Positions 49,389 through 58,870 of a DNA stretch of 64,000 nucleotides are shown piece after piece. The DNA lies in contig JANOKS010000173.1 in the NCBI GenBank assembly GCA_031419455.1, positions 7,123 through 71,122 of the forward strand, written 5' to 3'. Below the pieces are notes generated by a model. That model was not told the DNA's origin, did no database searches, and saw only the letters and a list, made by a program, of their open reading frames with translations. Position 1 is the stretch's first letter, and each line of letters opens with the position of its first letter. Made by a program: the position numbers and the translations under genes. Origin of the DNA: UBA7672 sp031419455. Lineage in GTDB: Bacteria; Pseudomonadota; Alphaproteobacteria; Caulobacterales; Hyphomonadaceae.

Positions 49389-50683
49389 CCATCGCTCCGG
49401 CGTATCGAGACCGACAACCCATGCGCCGGAAGACCCTCGCACTTCGCCAGAGTCTCGGCGGCTGCAGCAAGATGCCGGAACCCCTTCTCGCTGATGCGCT
49501 GCACCGACGTGCGCTTCATGAAATCGAGCACCGACAGCCCCGACGCAAACCGCGCCGCGCCCGATGTCGGCAGCACATGGTTGGACCCGGTCACATAGTC
49601 GCCCAGCGCTTCGGGCGCATACCGTCCGAGGAAGATCGCCCCGGCATGGCGAACATCATTCGCGATAACATCCGGATCGCTGGTCGCAATCTCCACATGC
49701 TCCGGCGCGATCTGGTTCACGATGTCCGCTGCGCGCGCAAGCGGCGCAATCACGATCGCCCCATAGTCGCGCCACGCATCCACCGCCGTCTTCGACGTGG
49801 CCAGTTGCGTGATCTGCTGCTCCACCGCCGCTTCGACCCGTGAGGCCCACTCAGCATCGTCCGTGATCAGGATGGACTGCGCCAGCGGATCATGTTCCGC
49901 CTGGCTCAGCAGGTCCGCCGCGATCCATTCCGGATTGTTCTGGCTGTCGGCGACGACGGTGATCTCAGAAGGCCCCGCAATCGTGTCGATGCCGACATCG
50001 CCGAACACGATGCGCTTGGCCGCCGCCACATACGCGTTGCCCGGCCCCACGATCTTGTCGACTGGCTTCAGGTTTCCCGCCCCATACGCCAGCGCCGCAA
50101 CCGCCTGCGCTCCACCGATCGGATAGAACTCCGTCACGCCCGCCCGCACCGCCGCATAGGCAACGGCAGGATTGAACTGCCCGCCCGGCACAGGCGAGAC
50201 CATCACGATGCGCTTGACGCCAGCGGCCCGCGCCGGGATCGCATTCATCAGGACCGAACTCGGGTAGCTCGCCCGCCCGCCCGGCACGTAGAGACCAACG
50301 GAATCGACAGCCGACCACCGCCACCCCAACTCCAGCCCGTTCGGATCGACAAAACTGTGATCCTTCGGCCGCTGCTCCTGATGGTATCGCTCGATCCGCT
50401 CCGCCGCGAAGCTCAGCGCCTCGCGCACATCCGGCGCACACCGCTCCGCCGCCTCCAGCAGGTCGACGCCCTTCGCCTGCAGCGTCTGCGGATCGACCTC
50501 GACCTTGTCGAACCGGCTGGTCTGCGCCGTCACGGCATCGCCGCCGCGCTCGCGCACGTCACGAACGATCACCGCCGTCACGGCGTGCACGTCCTCTGTG
50601 CCCTGCGCACGGCGCAGCGACAGGAACTTGCCGAATGCCTCTGTGAACCCGGCGTCGGCGGCGTTGAAACGGCGTATGCTCAT
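49385..50683 (-). CDS. hisD: Histidinol dehydrogenase
   Basis: This 432-residue enzyme makes the last two oxidations of histidine synthesis with NAD and zinc. VGPGNAYVAAAKR, AGPSEITVVAD and APEHVEI (catalytic His) are present, and FLGRYAPEALGDYVTGSNHVLPT closes the family pattern. It overlaps DUF2948 upstream and UPF0262 downstream by four bases each. The other his genes are not in the window. Confidence 0.96.
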   Translation of the reverse strand: MSIRRFNAADAGFTEAFGKFLSLRRAQGTEDVHAVTAVIVRDVRERGGDAVTAQTSRFDKVEVDPQTLQAKGVDLLEAAERCAPDVREALSFAAERIERYHQEQRPKDHSFVDPNGLELGWRWSAVDSVGLYVPGGRASYPSSVLMNAIPARAAGVKRIVMVSPVPGGQFNPAVAYAAVRAGVTEFYPIGGAQAVAALAYGAGNLKPVDKIVGPGNAYVAAAKRIVFGDVGIDTIAGPSEITVVADSQNNPEWIAADLLSQAEHDPLAQSILITDDAEWASRVEAAVEQQITQLATSKTAVDAWRDYGAIVIAPLARAADIVNQIAPEHVEIATSDPDVIANDVRHAGAIFLGRYAPEALGDYVTGSNHVLPTSGAARFASGLSVLDFMKRTSVQRISEKGFRHLAAAAETLAKCEGLPAHGLSVSIRRSDG

Positions 50684-51135
50684 GGCCGCTTCTTCTCGTG
50701 ATCCGGACGACGACGCGTCGGCCAGGCCGGCCCGATATCCGCCAGCGTCACGTCAAGGCACTCCGCCGCCACCTCGATCTGCACCTCGCCCGAGAACAGC
50801 AGTTTCACCACCCCGCCCGGCGGTTCCGACGCCGGCTCGAACCTGATGTCCATCAGCGCGTAGACCGCGTCGATATCCTTGGTCACGCCCCGCGTCCGCA
50901 CGCTCTCCACGCCTGCAAATGCGAGCACCGCGCGCGAACGGAAGAACGGCATGCGCTTTCCCGCCCGCTCCCACTGGAAGCGGTTGATCTCCAGTCCAAA
51001 CGTGCGCGAGCGCGCGTCGAACCGGATGTCCTGCGCCTTCACGAGTCCATCCTGTGTGGCTGCCGCGATGATGGCCAACCCTTCGGCGTCCTCTGCAAGG
51101 AGCTTCAACGCGCTCAAGACCCGTTCCTCAACCAT
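50680..51135 (-). CDS. DUF2948 family protein
   Basis: This 151-residue alphaproteobacterial protein of unknown function has LKLLAEDAEGLAIIAAATQDGL and FGLEINRFQWER, with FSGEVQIEVAAECLDVTLADIG at the end. It regularly lies between murA and hisD, as here. It is soluble, with no signal peptide. An ATGA overlap joins it to hisD. Confidence 0.9.
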   Translation of the reverse strand: MVEERVLSALKLLAEDAEGLAIIAAATQDGLVKAQDIRFDARSRTFGLEINRFQWERAGKRMPFFRSRAVLAFAGVESVRTRGVTKDIDAVYALMDIRFEPASEPPGGVVKLLFSGEVQIEVAAECLDVTLADIGPAWPTRRRPDHEKKRP

Positions 51136-51237
51136 GGATATTGCCTGACCGGACTGCCGGCGGGAGGCGCCGGCGACGGTGGCTTTCCCTAGACCAGAAA
51201 GCCGGATTGCTCCAGCGAGACGGCAGACTGCCCAGCC

Positions 51238-52512
51238 TCAGGCCGAGCCCCCCTGCCGCGTGATCTTCGCGCCGCACCGGCCGAGCTTCTCCTCGAGCCG
51301 CTCAAAGCCCCGGTCGAGGTGATAGATCCGGTTCACCACCGTCTCCCCTTCCCCCACCAGCGCCGCAATGACGAGGCTCACTGACGCCCGCAGGTCAGTC
51401 GCCATCACCTGCGCGCCCTTCAGCTTCGACACGCCGCGTACAACCGCCTCATTCGCTCGCACATGAATGTTCGCGCCAAGGCGGCTCAGCTCCGGCGCGT
51501 GCATGAAGCGGTTCTCGAAGATGTTCTCGCGGATCGTGCTCGTGCCCTCCGCGATGCACATCAGCGCCATGAACTGCGCCTGCAGGTCGGTCGGGAAACC
51601 CGGATGCGGCGAGGTTTCGATGTCGACAGCCTTCAGCGGCACAGACGGGTCACGCTTGATCCGCAAGCCCTTGGGCTCGACCTCCACCGTCACGCCAGCC
51701 CGCCGCAGGCAGTCGATCAATGCGCCAAGGTCCGCCTCGCGCGCGCCTTCGAGCAGAACATTGCCACCTGTCGCCGCCGCCGCAATGGCGAATGTGCCTG
51801 CCTCGATCCTGTCAGCGATCACATCATGCCGCGCGCCGGTCAGCTTCGCGACGCCCTGGATGCGGATGGTCGATGTGCCATAACCCGTAACCTTGGCGCC
51901 GCATGCATTCAGGCAGATCGCGAGATCGCCAATCTCCGGTTCGCACGCCGCGTTCTCGAGTATCGTCTCGCCATCAGCCAGCGCTGCCGCAAGCATCGCG
52001 TGCTCGGTCGCTCCAACCGACACGAAGGGAAACACGATGTGCGCGCCTTTCAGCCCGCGCAGCGCCGCAGCTTTCACATAGCCTTCCTCGATGACGATGT
52101 CCGCGCCCATGGCCTCGAACGCCATCAGGTGCAGATCCACTGGCCGCGCGCCGATCGCGCACCCGCCCGGCAGCGACACCGTCGCATGGCCCACGCGCGC
52201 CAGCAGCGGCCCGAGCACGTTGAACGTCGCCCGCATCTTCCGCACCAGATCGTAGGGCGCGATGGTCGAGGTGATGTTCTCCGCATGCATCCGGCACAGC
52301 GCCTCGCCCTTCGGCCACTCCACGACGACCCCCAGGCTCTGCAGCAGCTTCTCCATGAAGCGCGTGTCGGCGAGGTTGGGCGTCGAGGTCAGCACCAGCG
52401 GCTCCTCGCAGAGCAGCGACGCCGCCATCAGCTTCAGCGCCGAGTTTTTGGCGCCGGATATGGGAATGCGGCCCTCCAGCGGGCCATTGGCGAGAATCGA
52501 GAGCTTGTCCAT
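51238..52512 (-). CDS. murA: UDP-N-acetylglucosamine 1-carboxyvinyltransferase
   Basis: MurA performs the first committed step of peptidoglycan synthesis, adding enolpyruvate to UDP-GlcNAc. The fosfomycin-sensitive active-site Cys118 is in SLPGGCAIGARPVDLH. The opening GGxxLxGxIxIxGAKNSAL pattern (here ANGPLEGRIPISGAKNSAL) and HPGFPTDLQAQFMAL are typical. At 424 residues the length is standard. It is the first enzyme gene of the murA-to-yacG block. Confidence 0.97.
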   Translation of the reverse strand: MDKLSILANGPLEGRIPISGAKNSALKLMAASLLCEEPLVLTSTPNLADTRFMEKLLQSLGVVVEWPKGEALCRMHAENITSTIAPYDLVRKMRATFNVLGPLLARVGHATVSLPGGCAIGARPVDLHLMAFEAMGADIVIEEGYVKAAALRGLKGAHIVFPFVSVGATEHAMLAAALADGETILENAACEPEIGDLAICLNACGAKVTGYGTSTIRIQGVAKLTGARHDVIADRIEAGTFAIAAAATGGNVLLEGAREADLGALIDCLRRAGVTVEVEPKGLRIKRDPSVPLKAVDIETSPHPGFPTDLQAQFMALMCIAEGTSTIRENIFENRFMHAPELSRLGANIHVRANEAVVRGVSKLKGAQVMATDLRASVSLVIAALVGEGETVVNRIYHLDRGFERLEEKLGRCGAKITRQGGSA

Positions 52513-52561
52513 GAGGGTTGGTTATGGTCCCGAAATTGGCCGGCACAAGGCGCGGCGACGC

Positions 52562-52726
52562 CTAATCCTCGACAGGACCCGACTTTCCTTTGGTATCAAC
52601 GTCCCCGGCCGGTCCGCCGGCCTTGCGCCGCTTCAGGTTTGCCCGTAGCGCCTCGGCCAGCCGCTTGGCGCGCCTGTCGGCCTGGGACGACGGTTTTGGA
52701 GGCTTTTCCTGGCTATTCCGCGACAT
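52562..52726 (-). CDS. Small basic conserved protein upstream of murA
   Basis: This 54-residue protein is MSRNSQEKPPKPSSQADRR at its start, followed by AKRLAEALRANLKRRKAG and an acidic end. It is Lys/Arg-rich with one long helix. Similar small proteins are often annotated just upstream of murA in alphaproteobacteria. ATG 52726 is preferred over an upstream extension. No function is known. Confidence 0.65.
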   Translation of the reverse strand: MSRNSQEKPPKPSSQADRRAKRLAEALRANLKRRKAGGPAGDVDTKGKSGPVED

Positions 52727-52800
52727 GATAGCCTGTCTACCACCTCCCCTTCCCATTGGGAGGGGTTTCCGTTATGCGGACGCCTCCGCTCGCGCGGAAT

Positions 52801-52875
<75 letters not shown>

Positions 52876-52884
52876 GTCGCAAAT

Positions 52885-52916
52885 CGTAGGGTGGATTGAG
52901 CGCAGCGAAATCCACC
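52885..52916. repeat. Palindromic CGTAGGGTGG repeat
   Basis: GGTGGATT (52890-52897) and AATCCACC (52909-52916) form a perfect 8-bp stem with an 11-base loop, preceded by CGTAG. It sits 9 bases after tRNA-Thr. The left part recurs at 9159 and its core at 44845. Similar short repeats are frequent in many bacterial genomes. Confidence 0.6.
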
Positions 52917-52939
52917 ATCACGCACCTTACTGCACGACA

Positions 52940-53176
52940 TCAGACCTTTGCCGCCTTGCGCAACGCCGCGTTGAGCCGGGTCTGCCAGCCGGAACCGCTC
53001 TCCCGGAAATGATCCAGCACGGCGCTGTCGATCCTGAGCGTAACCTGTTCCTTCGGCGTTTCGGATGGCGGCCGGCCGCGTCCCTTGCGGACGATCGCAA
53101 GCGTCTCCTTGCTGACAGGCCCGAACTTCATCATGGGCTTCAAGAAGGGTTCGTCTCCCTCAGTAAAGTCCGCCAT
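52940..53176 (-). CDS. brnA: BrnA-like antitoxin
   Basis: This 78-residue antitoxin has MKFGPVSKETLAIVRKGRGRP, then SETPKEQVTLRIDSAVLDHF and a helix ESGSGWQTRLNAALRKA, the ribbon-helix-helix end typical of BrnA. It binds BrnT and represses the operon. ATG 53176 overlaps the brnT stop by 17 bases; the longer frame upstream is a shadow of brnT. Confidence 0.88.
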   Translation of the reverse strand: MADFTEGDEPFLKPMMKFGPVSKETLAIVRKGRGRPPSETPKEQVTLRIDSAVLDHFRESGSGWQTRLNAALRKAAKV

Positions 53177-53453
53177 TCCGGTAGACTTCGCGCTCGCGAG
53201 GCGTCGCTTTGCGGAGGCTGATGACGCGGATTTTGTCGCGCCGGCGCGTGTAGACGAGCGCATAGATCGTGCGGTCGATTTTCCCAAGGGCGTGGTAATG
53301 CTCTTCGCCATGTTCGTCACTTTCCGGGTCGATAGCCTCGATGGCTGTCTCAAAAGGGAAACTCTCGGCGAGCGCGAACGACACGCCATGCTTCCGCTGG
53401 TTGGCTTCCGCCTTCCGATCGTCCCATTCAATCCATGAAGGCGGCGTCGGCAC
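53160..53453 (-). CDS. brnT: BrnT-like ribonuclease toxin
   Basis: This 97-residue RelE-fold toxin has IEWDDRKAEANQRKHGVSFALAE, split here from FPFETAIEAID, then LVYTRRRDKIRVISLRKATPREREVY with catalytic-type Arg and Tyr. BrnT inhibits growth by RNA cleavage, and BrnA neutralises it. It starts with GTG. Upstream lies the direct-repeat operator at 53457. It is toxin-first, as usual for this family. Confidence 0.9.
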   Translation of the reverse strand: MPTPPSWIEWDDRKAEANQRKHGVSFALAESFPFETAIEAIDPESDEHGEEHYHALGKIDRTIYALVYTRRRDKIRVISLRKATPREREVYRNGGLY

Positions 53454-53456
53454 ATA

Positions 53457-53477
53457 TTAAATGTAGCTACTTAAATG
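53457..53477 (-). promoter_or_regulatory. Direct-repeat operator upstream of brnT
   Basis: TTAAATG occurs at 53457-53463 and 53471-53477, separated by 7 bases (TAGCTAC). The AT-rich block sits directly before the brnT start and includes TAATAT-like -10 material on the minus strand. It is a likely BrnA binding site. Confidence 0.5.
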
Positions 53478-53501
53478 CGCGCGTCAAGAGGCGTGATAGT
53501 C

Positions 53502-54815
53502 TTAGCCCGCCACGCTCACCAGACCCGACAAAGCTCGGAAGCGAGCGACATCCTCATCCGTCATGAACACGTCCAGCACGAGATCGCTCTCGCCCGACAG
53601 CATCTCTGCGGATACCTCGCAATTCTCGTGCAACCAGGCATGCAGCCGCCCGTCCGCCGCCGGGATCGTTACGCGACGTGGCCGCCGGTTGCGGAACAGC
53701 TCGCCCTCGATCCGGAATAACAGTTCGTCCACGCCCTGCCCCGTCAGCGCCGACACCAGCAGCGCCGGCGGGCTGTGAGTCTCGGCCCGCGCAGCCAGTA
53801 CATCGCGAATTGCAGGCGCGACGGCGTCGGCCTTGTTCCAGACCTCGATCACAGGCGGCCGCTCCAGCCCGGTCTCTTCCGTCAGCTGCTCAAGAATGCC
53901 GTAGACATCGTTCGACTGATACTCGGTGTCCGGATGGGCGATGTCGCGGACATGGATCAGAATGTCCGCCTCCATCGCTTCTTCCAGCGTCCCACGGAAA
54001 GCCGCCACCAGCGTGGTGGGCAGGTCGGTGATGAACCCGACCGTATCGACCAGCGCCATCCGCCGGCCCGACGCCGCGACGATCTCGCGCGCGGTAGGAT
54101 CGAGCGTCGCGAACGGCATGTCCGCCGCAAGCACATCCGAAGACGTCAGCCGGTTGAACAGCGTCGACTTGCCCGCATTGGTGTAGCCCACGATCGCCGC
54201 CACCGGCGCACCCCGCTTCGCCCTGCCCTCGCGCTGCAGGCGCCGCGTGCGCCGCACATCCTCCAGCTCACGCTTGAAACCTGCGATGCGCTTGTCCAGC
54301 AACCGCCTGTCGGTCTCCAACTGGCTCTCGCCGGGACCGCCGAGAAAGCCGAAGCCGCCGCGCTGGCGTTCAAGGTGGGTCCACGTCCGCACGAGACGCG
54401 AGCGCTCATAGAGCGAGCGCGCCATCTCGACCTGCAGCCGGCCCTCCGCCGTCCGCGCCCGCAGGCCGAAGATTTCGAGGATCAGCCCGGTGCGATCCAC
54501 GACCTTCAGCTTCAGTTCCGTTTCGAGGTTGCGCTGCTGAACCGGCGTCAGCGCGCCATCCACGATGAACAGCGTCACGCCCTCGTCGCGGAAGCGCTGC
54601 GCCAGCGCATCGAGCTGTCCTGATCCAAGAAGCCGCGCGGGATGAGGTTCGCGAACATTTAGCTGCTCGGCGAAGGCCAGCTTTACGCCAAGCGCCTCAG
54701 CCAGCCCCATGCTCTCTTCAAGACGGGAGCGCGCAACATCCGCCCCGCCAATGATGGGCAGAACAACCGCGGCTGTCTCTTCTGGCGGCCGGCGGTCGAT
54801 CAGGTCTCTAGGCAA
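53502..54815 (-). CDS. hflX: GTPase HflX
   Basis: This 437-residue ribosome-associated GTPase splits stalled or heat-damaged ribosomes. The N-terminal HflX domain ends with RQRGGFGFLGGPGESQLETD. The G domain has GYTNAGKSTLFN (G1), DTVGFITDLP (G3) and NKAD (G4). A C-terminal extension follows. The start is TTG at 54815, directly after the hfq stop, so the pair is one operon. Confidence 0.95.
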   Translation of the reverse strand: MPRDLIDRRPPEETAAVVLPIIGGADVARSRLEESMGLAEALGVKLAFAEQLNVREPHPARLLGSGQLDALAQRFRDEGVTLFIVDGALTPVQQRNLETELKLKVVDRTGLILEIFGLRARTAEGRLQVEMARSLYERSRLVRTWTHLERQRGGFGFLGGPGESQLETDRRLLDKRIAGFKRELEDVRRTRRLQREGRAKRGAPVAAIVGYTNAGKSTLFNRLTSSDVLAADMPFATLDPTAREIVAASGRRMALVDTVGFITDLPTTLVAAFRGTLEEAMEADILIHVRDIAHPDTEYQSNDVYGILEQLTEETGLERPPVIEVWNKADAVAPAIRDVLAARAETHSPPALLVSALTGQGVDELLFRIEGELFRNRRPRRVTIPAADGRLHAWLHENCEVSAEMLSGESDLVLDVFMTDEDVARFRALSGLVSVAG

Positions 54816-55061
54816 TCATTCCTCGTCTTCGTTCTCGAAGAGATTGACCGGCGCGTTCGGCGCGATGGTCGAGATGGCGTGCTTGTACACGAGTTGCGGC
54901 GGGCGACCTTCGCCTTTCAGCAGCACGCAGAAATTGTCGAACCAGGTCACAATGCCCTGGAGCTTGACGCCGTTCACAAGGAACACGGTGAGGGGTGTCT
55001 TGCCCTTCCGCACGGCGTTGAGGAAAATGTCCTGCAGGTTCTGTTTCTTGTCAGCCGACAT
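54816..55061 (-). CDS. hfq: RNA chaperone Hfq
   Basis: This 81-residue Sm-like protein forms hexamers that pair small RNAs with mRNAs. Sm1 is in TVFLVNGVKLQGIVTWFDNF and Sm2 in YKHAISTI. An acidic C-terminal tail ends ENEDEE. ATG 55061 is chosen because MSADKKQNLQDIFLN is the standard N-terminus. It follows ntrX by 186 bases with no gene in the gap. Confidence 0.96.
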   Translation of the reverse strand: MSADKKQNLQDIFLNAVRKGKTPLTVFLVNGVKLQGIVTWFDNFCVLLKGEGRPPQLVYKHAISTIAPNAPVNLFENEDEE

Positions 55062-55247
55062 GGATTTTGCGAGCCTTCTTTGCTGGGGCCTTGCAGAACG
55101 TTTAGCCTTTCCCGCGCGCAATGAGCAATGCCTTGCCCGGCCGGTCCTATCCGCCGCCGGATTCAGCCCCGTGCACGGTCAAACGCACGCGGAGCCGCCC
55201 GTCGAGGCGGCGCCGTGTGAAATAGGGCCAGCCGTCTGCGCTGCCGG

Positions 55248-56636
55248 TCAGCCCTGCGGTTCCTTGATCCCGAGGCTGGTATCGACGCCCAGCGCCTTGA
55301 GTTTGCGGTGCAGCGCGGACCGCTCCATGCCGATGAAGGCCGCCGTCCGCGAGACATTGCCGCCAAACCGGGTGATCTGCATCGACAGGTACTCCCGCTC
55401 GAAATGTTCCCGCGCATCTCGCAGGGACATTGAGATCATCTGCATCGACCCCGCAGCCGAGGCGCTGCCGCCCTTGGAATCGCTGGGCAGGTGCTCTGCC
55501 GTGATCGGCCCGGGCGGCTCGCCATTGGTCAGGATGAGCAGACGCTCGACCACGTTCCGGAGCTGGCGCACATTGCCGGGCCACTCGCTCGCCTGCAGCA
55601 CCGCAACCGCCTCGTCCGCAAACGGCCGCGGCTGCAGCCCCGTCGCGTCGGCGACGCGCTGGATGAAGTACCGCACGAGCTCCGGAATATCCTCGCGACG
55701 CCGGTCAAGCGCCGGCACGTCCACAGGCACCACGTTGAGCCGGTAGTAGAGATCCTCCCGGAATCGCCCCGCCGCGATCTCGGACCGCAGGTCGCGCGCC
55801 GTGGTCGAGATCACCCGCACATCGACCGACACATCGTCCTGCCCATTGCGGCGCTTGAAGCGCTGGTCGACCAGCACGCGCAGGATGCGGCTCTGCGCCG
55901 CCAGCGGCATGTCCGAGATTTCGTCCAGCAGCACTGTCCCCGCATGCGCCTGTTCGAACAGCCCGATCTTCGGCGCCTTGCCGTTTCCGGTCTCCTCGCC
56001 GAACAGCTCCGTCTCGATCCGCTCGGGGTCGATCGACGCCGTGTTGATCACCACGAATGGCCCGCTAGCGCGGTTCGACCGATCGTGGATCAGGCGCGCC
56101 ACCAGATCCTTGCCCGAGCCCGGCGGCCCCGAGATCATGATCCGGCTGTTGGTCGCCGCGACCTTGTCCACCGAGTTCGCAAGCTGGGCCATCGCGCTCG
56201 AACGCCCGACCAGTTCGTGCGACGACGCCGACCGCGCCATGAGACGGGAATTCTCCCGTTTCAGCGCCGCGTTCTCCAGCGCCCGCTGCACTGTCACGAT
56301 CAGCTTCTCGGACTTGAACGGCTTTTCGAGATAATCGTAGGCCCCGCGCCGGATCGCCTCGACCGCCGTCTCGACCGTGCCGTGGCCCGAGATCACCACC
56401 ACAGGCAGGAACGGGTCCATCTCCTTGAGGATGGACAAGATTCCAAGCCCATCGAGCTCAGATCCCTTCAGCCAGACATCCAGCACGACCAGCCGCGGCG
56501 CCCGCGTGCGCACCGCCGCCAGCGTGTCGGCCGAGTTGCCCGCCGTTCGCACGACATACCCCTCGTCCTGCAGGATGCCGCCCACGAGTTCGCGGATATC
56601 GGCTTCGTCGTCGACCACGAGAATTTCGGCAGTCAT
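55248..56636 (-). CDS. ntrX: Nitrogen response regulator NtrX, lacking GAFTGA
   Basis: This 462-residue regulator has a receiver domain with Asp53 (VVLDVWL) and Lys in YLEKPF. An AAA+ domain follows (Walker A GPPGSGKD at 170-177, Walker B TVLLDEISDM), then a Fis-type helix-turn-helix (NVSRTAAFIGMERSALHRKL). Where sigma-54 activators have GAFTGA, residues 213-225 read GEETGNGKAPKIG. Loss of this loop is known for alphaproteobacterial NtrX proteins and argues against classical sigma-54 activation. It overlaps ntrY by one base. Confidence 0.94.
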   Translation of the reverse strand: MTAEILVVDDEADIRELVGGILQDEGYVVRTAGNSADTLAAVRTRAPRLVVLDVWLKGSELDGLGILSILKEMDPFLPVVVISGHGTVETAVEAIRRGAYDYLEKPFKSEKLIVTVQRALENAALKRENSRLMARSASSHELVGRSSAMAQLANSVDKVAATNSRIMISGPPGSGKDLVARLIHDRSNRASGPFVVINTASIDPERIETELFGEETGNGKAPKIGLFEQAHAGTVLLDEISDMPLAAQSRILRVLVDQRFKRRNGQDDVSVDVRVISTTARDLRSEIAAGRFREDLYYRLNVVPVDVPALDRRREDIPELVRYFIQRVADATGLQPRPFADEAVAVLQASEWPGNVRQLRNVVERLLILTNGEPPGPITAEHLPSDSKGGSASAAGSMQMISMSLRDAREHFEREYLSMQITRFGGNVSRTAAFIGMERSALHRKLKALGVDTSLGIKEPQG

Positions 56637-58870
56637 TACGCTACTCCTTCGCCGGCCAGGGCCATCGATTCTTCAACTGGATTGGGTTGCATTGGCATGC
56701 GGATATCCACCCGCGCGCCATTGGCGGCCAGCTCGTTGTCGCCGAGCCATATGCGTCCGCCATGATCTTCAATGATGCGCGTCACGATGGCGAGGCCAAG
56801 CCCGACGCCATTCTTGCGTGTCGTGACATAGGGCTCCAGCAACCGCTCGCGATCCGCCACCGGGAACCCCGGGCCATTGTCGCGTATCGTCAGCTGCACT
56901 TCGTCCCCATCGGTGAACACGTCGATGGCGACCGAGCCCTTGCTTAGCCCGCCAGCCTCTATCTGACGCTCCACGGCCTCGGCGGCATTCTTCACGATAT
57001 TGGTCAGCGCCTGCGCAAGCATGCGCTCGTCGCCGAGCACCTCCACCGGATGCGGCGGCGCTGTCACTGTCACGGCGATGGCTGGCGACGACATGCGCTG
57101 GGCGAACGCCACCGACTCCACCATGTCGACAAGGCCAAACTTCCCGAAGGTTGGCTTCGGCATACGGGCGAAACCGGAGAACTCCTCGACCATCCTCCCG
57201 ATGTCCGCCACCTGCCGCGTGATCGTGTCGGTGCATCGCTCGAACGTCTCGCGGTCGGTGGTTATCTGGCTGGCAAATCGCCGCCGCAGCCGCTCCGCCG
57301 CAAGCTGGATCGGCGTCAGCGGATTGCGGATCTCGTGTGCGATCCGTCGCGCCACATCGCGCCATGCCGCCTGGCGCTGGCCCATCACAAGCCGCGTCGT
57401 GTCGTGGAAGGTGATTACCGCCCCTGCCCCCTCCGCTTCGGACGCGACCCGCACCTGCAGGTGCAGCGTGCCAGTGTCCGACGGCCGCTTGTAGCTCGTG
57501 TCCACTGACTGCCCCGTCTCGATAGCCCGCCGCGCCGCAGCCACGAATTCCGGCGCGATCTGCGCCAGCGGCGTCTCGCTTCCCGGCAGGTGCGTGAACC
57601 CCAGCAGCGCCTGCGCCGACGCATTCGCAATCGTCACATGCAGTTCGCCATCAATCCTGATCACCCCGGCCTCGACGCCTGACAGCACCGCCTCGATGAA
57701 CGCCGAGCGCGTCTCCGCATCGATCCTCGCCCGGTCGAGCGCGCTCGTCTGCCGCGCCTGCCTGTCCGTCATTTCGTTGAATGCGTCGGCCAGGTCCGCG
57801 ATCTCATCCCGCACTTGCGGCCGCAACAGCCGCACCGAAAGATCGCCGTCACGCACGGCGCGCGCCGCGCCTGCCAGCGCGCCGATCGGCATGGCGATCC
57901 GTGCCGCCGCCGTCATCCCCAGCCACGCCGTCCCCAGCAGCATCAGCGCCGCCGCTTCCACATAGCTCAGCACAAGCACCGTGCTCAGCACCTGCCGCCG
58001 CGCCTGCGCCTCCTCGAAGGCCTTCAGCGATGCATCCGCCTGCTGGAACCGTTCGCTCACCTGCGGCGGAATCGATCGCGCCATCTGCACATAGACATTA
58101 TCGAATATGGGCGCCTTGAAAAACACGCGGATGGCGCCGTCCGCGTCTTCGCGCACATTGATCTCATTCACCTTCGCAGCGTCCCAGTCCTTCTGCGTTG
58201 GCTTCACCGAAGGCGGGGCCTCGTTGGGATCGGCCACCTGGAACAGCGGCGCTCCGGAGCCATCCAGAAGTTCGACGCGGCTGAACAATCCTCGCGCGGC
58301 GCTTCGTCTCTGCAGGTAGTCAGCGAGCGTGTTGATCGGCGGCTGAGAGCCGTCAGCGGGTGGAGTAGACGCGGCGATGTCGCTGTGAATGCTCTTGGCT
58401 TCTCGTTCCACCTCAAGGCGTAGATCATCCATCGCCGCGCGGGCGGCTTCCTTGCCGCCCTGCACGATGTTGGTGACCGGCCGGCTGAACCAGCCATCCA
58501 CGGAGCGGTTGATTGCTACCGCGAGGAATCCGGCAACCAGAATTGTCGGGATCGCTGCAGTCAGCGAGAACAGGAAGATGATGCGAAGGCGTAGCCGCGC
58601 GCCGCCATTGGTCTCGCGGTTCTCGCGCACGAGCGAATAGACCCGCACCCCAAGAACCGTCGCCACGCCCGCAATCAGCACCAGGTTGGCGATCAGCAGC
58701 CAGAACAACCCCGGCTGCCCGGCAGCACTGGGGCTTGTGTCGGTAACCGCAAGGTAGGTCGCTCCAGCCGCGATGACGACCGCGAGGCCGAACAGCAGCT
58801 TGAACATGTTCGAGGTCGCCCGGCCGAGCCGGATCCTCGCATCGCTTGCTGCGGTCGCCGTGTCTGGCAT
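56636..58870 (-). CDS. ntrY: Sensor histidine kinase NtrY
   Basis: This 744-residue membrane kinase partners NtrX. Three N-terminal spans lie within about residues 18-120. A periplasmic region follows, then a further span near 300-320, a HAMP region and a PAS domain. The kinase H-box is RRIAHEIRNPLTPIQ, and the G-box region is RDNGPGFPVADRE with TRKNGVGLGLAIV. The kinase senses redox or nitrogen-related signals in relatives. The 220-base gap upstream to ntrC holds no gene. Confidence 0.95.
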   Translation of the reverse strand: MPDTATAASDARIRLGRATSNMFKLLFGLAVVIAAGATYLAVTDTSPSAAGQPGLFWLLIANLVLIAGVATVLGVRVYSLVRENRETNGGARLRLRIIFLFSLTAAIPTILVAGFLAVAINRSVDGWFSRPVTNIVQGGKEAARAAMDDLRLEVEREAKSIHSDIAASTPPADGSQPPINTLADYLQRRSAARGLFSRVELLDGSGAPLFQVADPNEAPPSVKPTQKDWDAAKVNEINVREDADGAIRVFFKAPIFDNVYVQMARSIPPQVSERFQQADASLKAFEEAQARRQVLSTVLVLSYVEAAALMLLGTAWLGMTAAARIAMPIGALAGAARAVRDGDLSVRLLRPQVRDEIADLADAFNEMTDRQARQTSALDRARIDAETRSAFIEAVLSGVEAGVIRIDGELHVTIANASAQALLGFTHLPGSETPLAQIAPEFVAAARRAIETGQSVDTSYKRPSDTGTLHLQVRVASEAEGAGAVITFHDTTRLVMGQRQAAWRDVARRIAHEIRNPLTPIQLAAERLRRRFASQITTDRETFERCTDTITRQVADIGRMVEEFSGFARMPKPTFGKFGLVDMVESVAFAQRMSSPAIAVTVTAPPHPVEVLGDERMLAQALTNIVKNAAEAVERQIEAGGLSKGSVAIDVFTDGDEVQLTIRDNGPGFPVADRERLLEPYVTTRKNGVGLGLAIVTRIIEDHGGRIWLGDNELAANGARVDIRMPMQPNPVEESMALAGEGVA

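Noticed and set aside
52940..53455. 171-residue version of the BrnA antitoxin
   Set aside because: The first 93 residues are the shadow of brnT; the real antitoxin starts at 53176.
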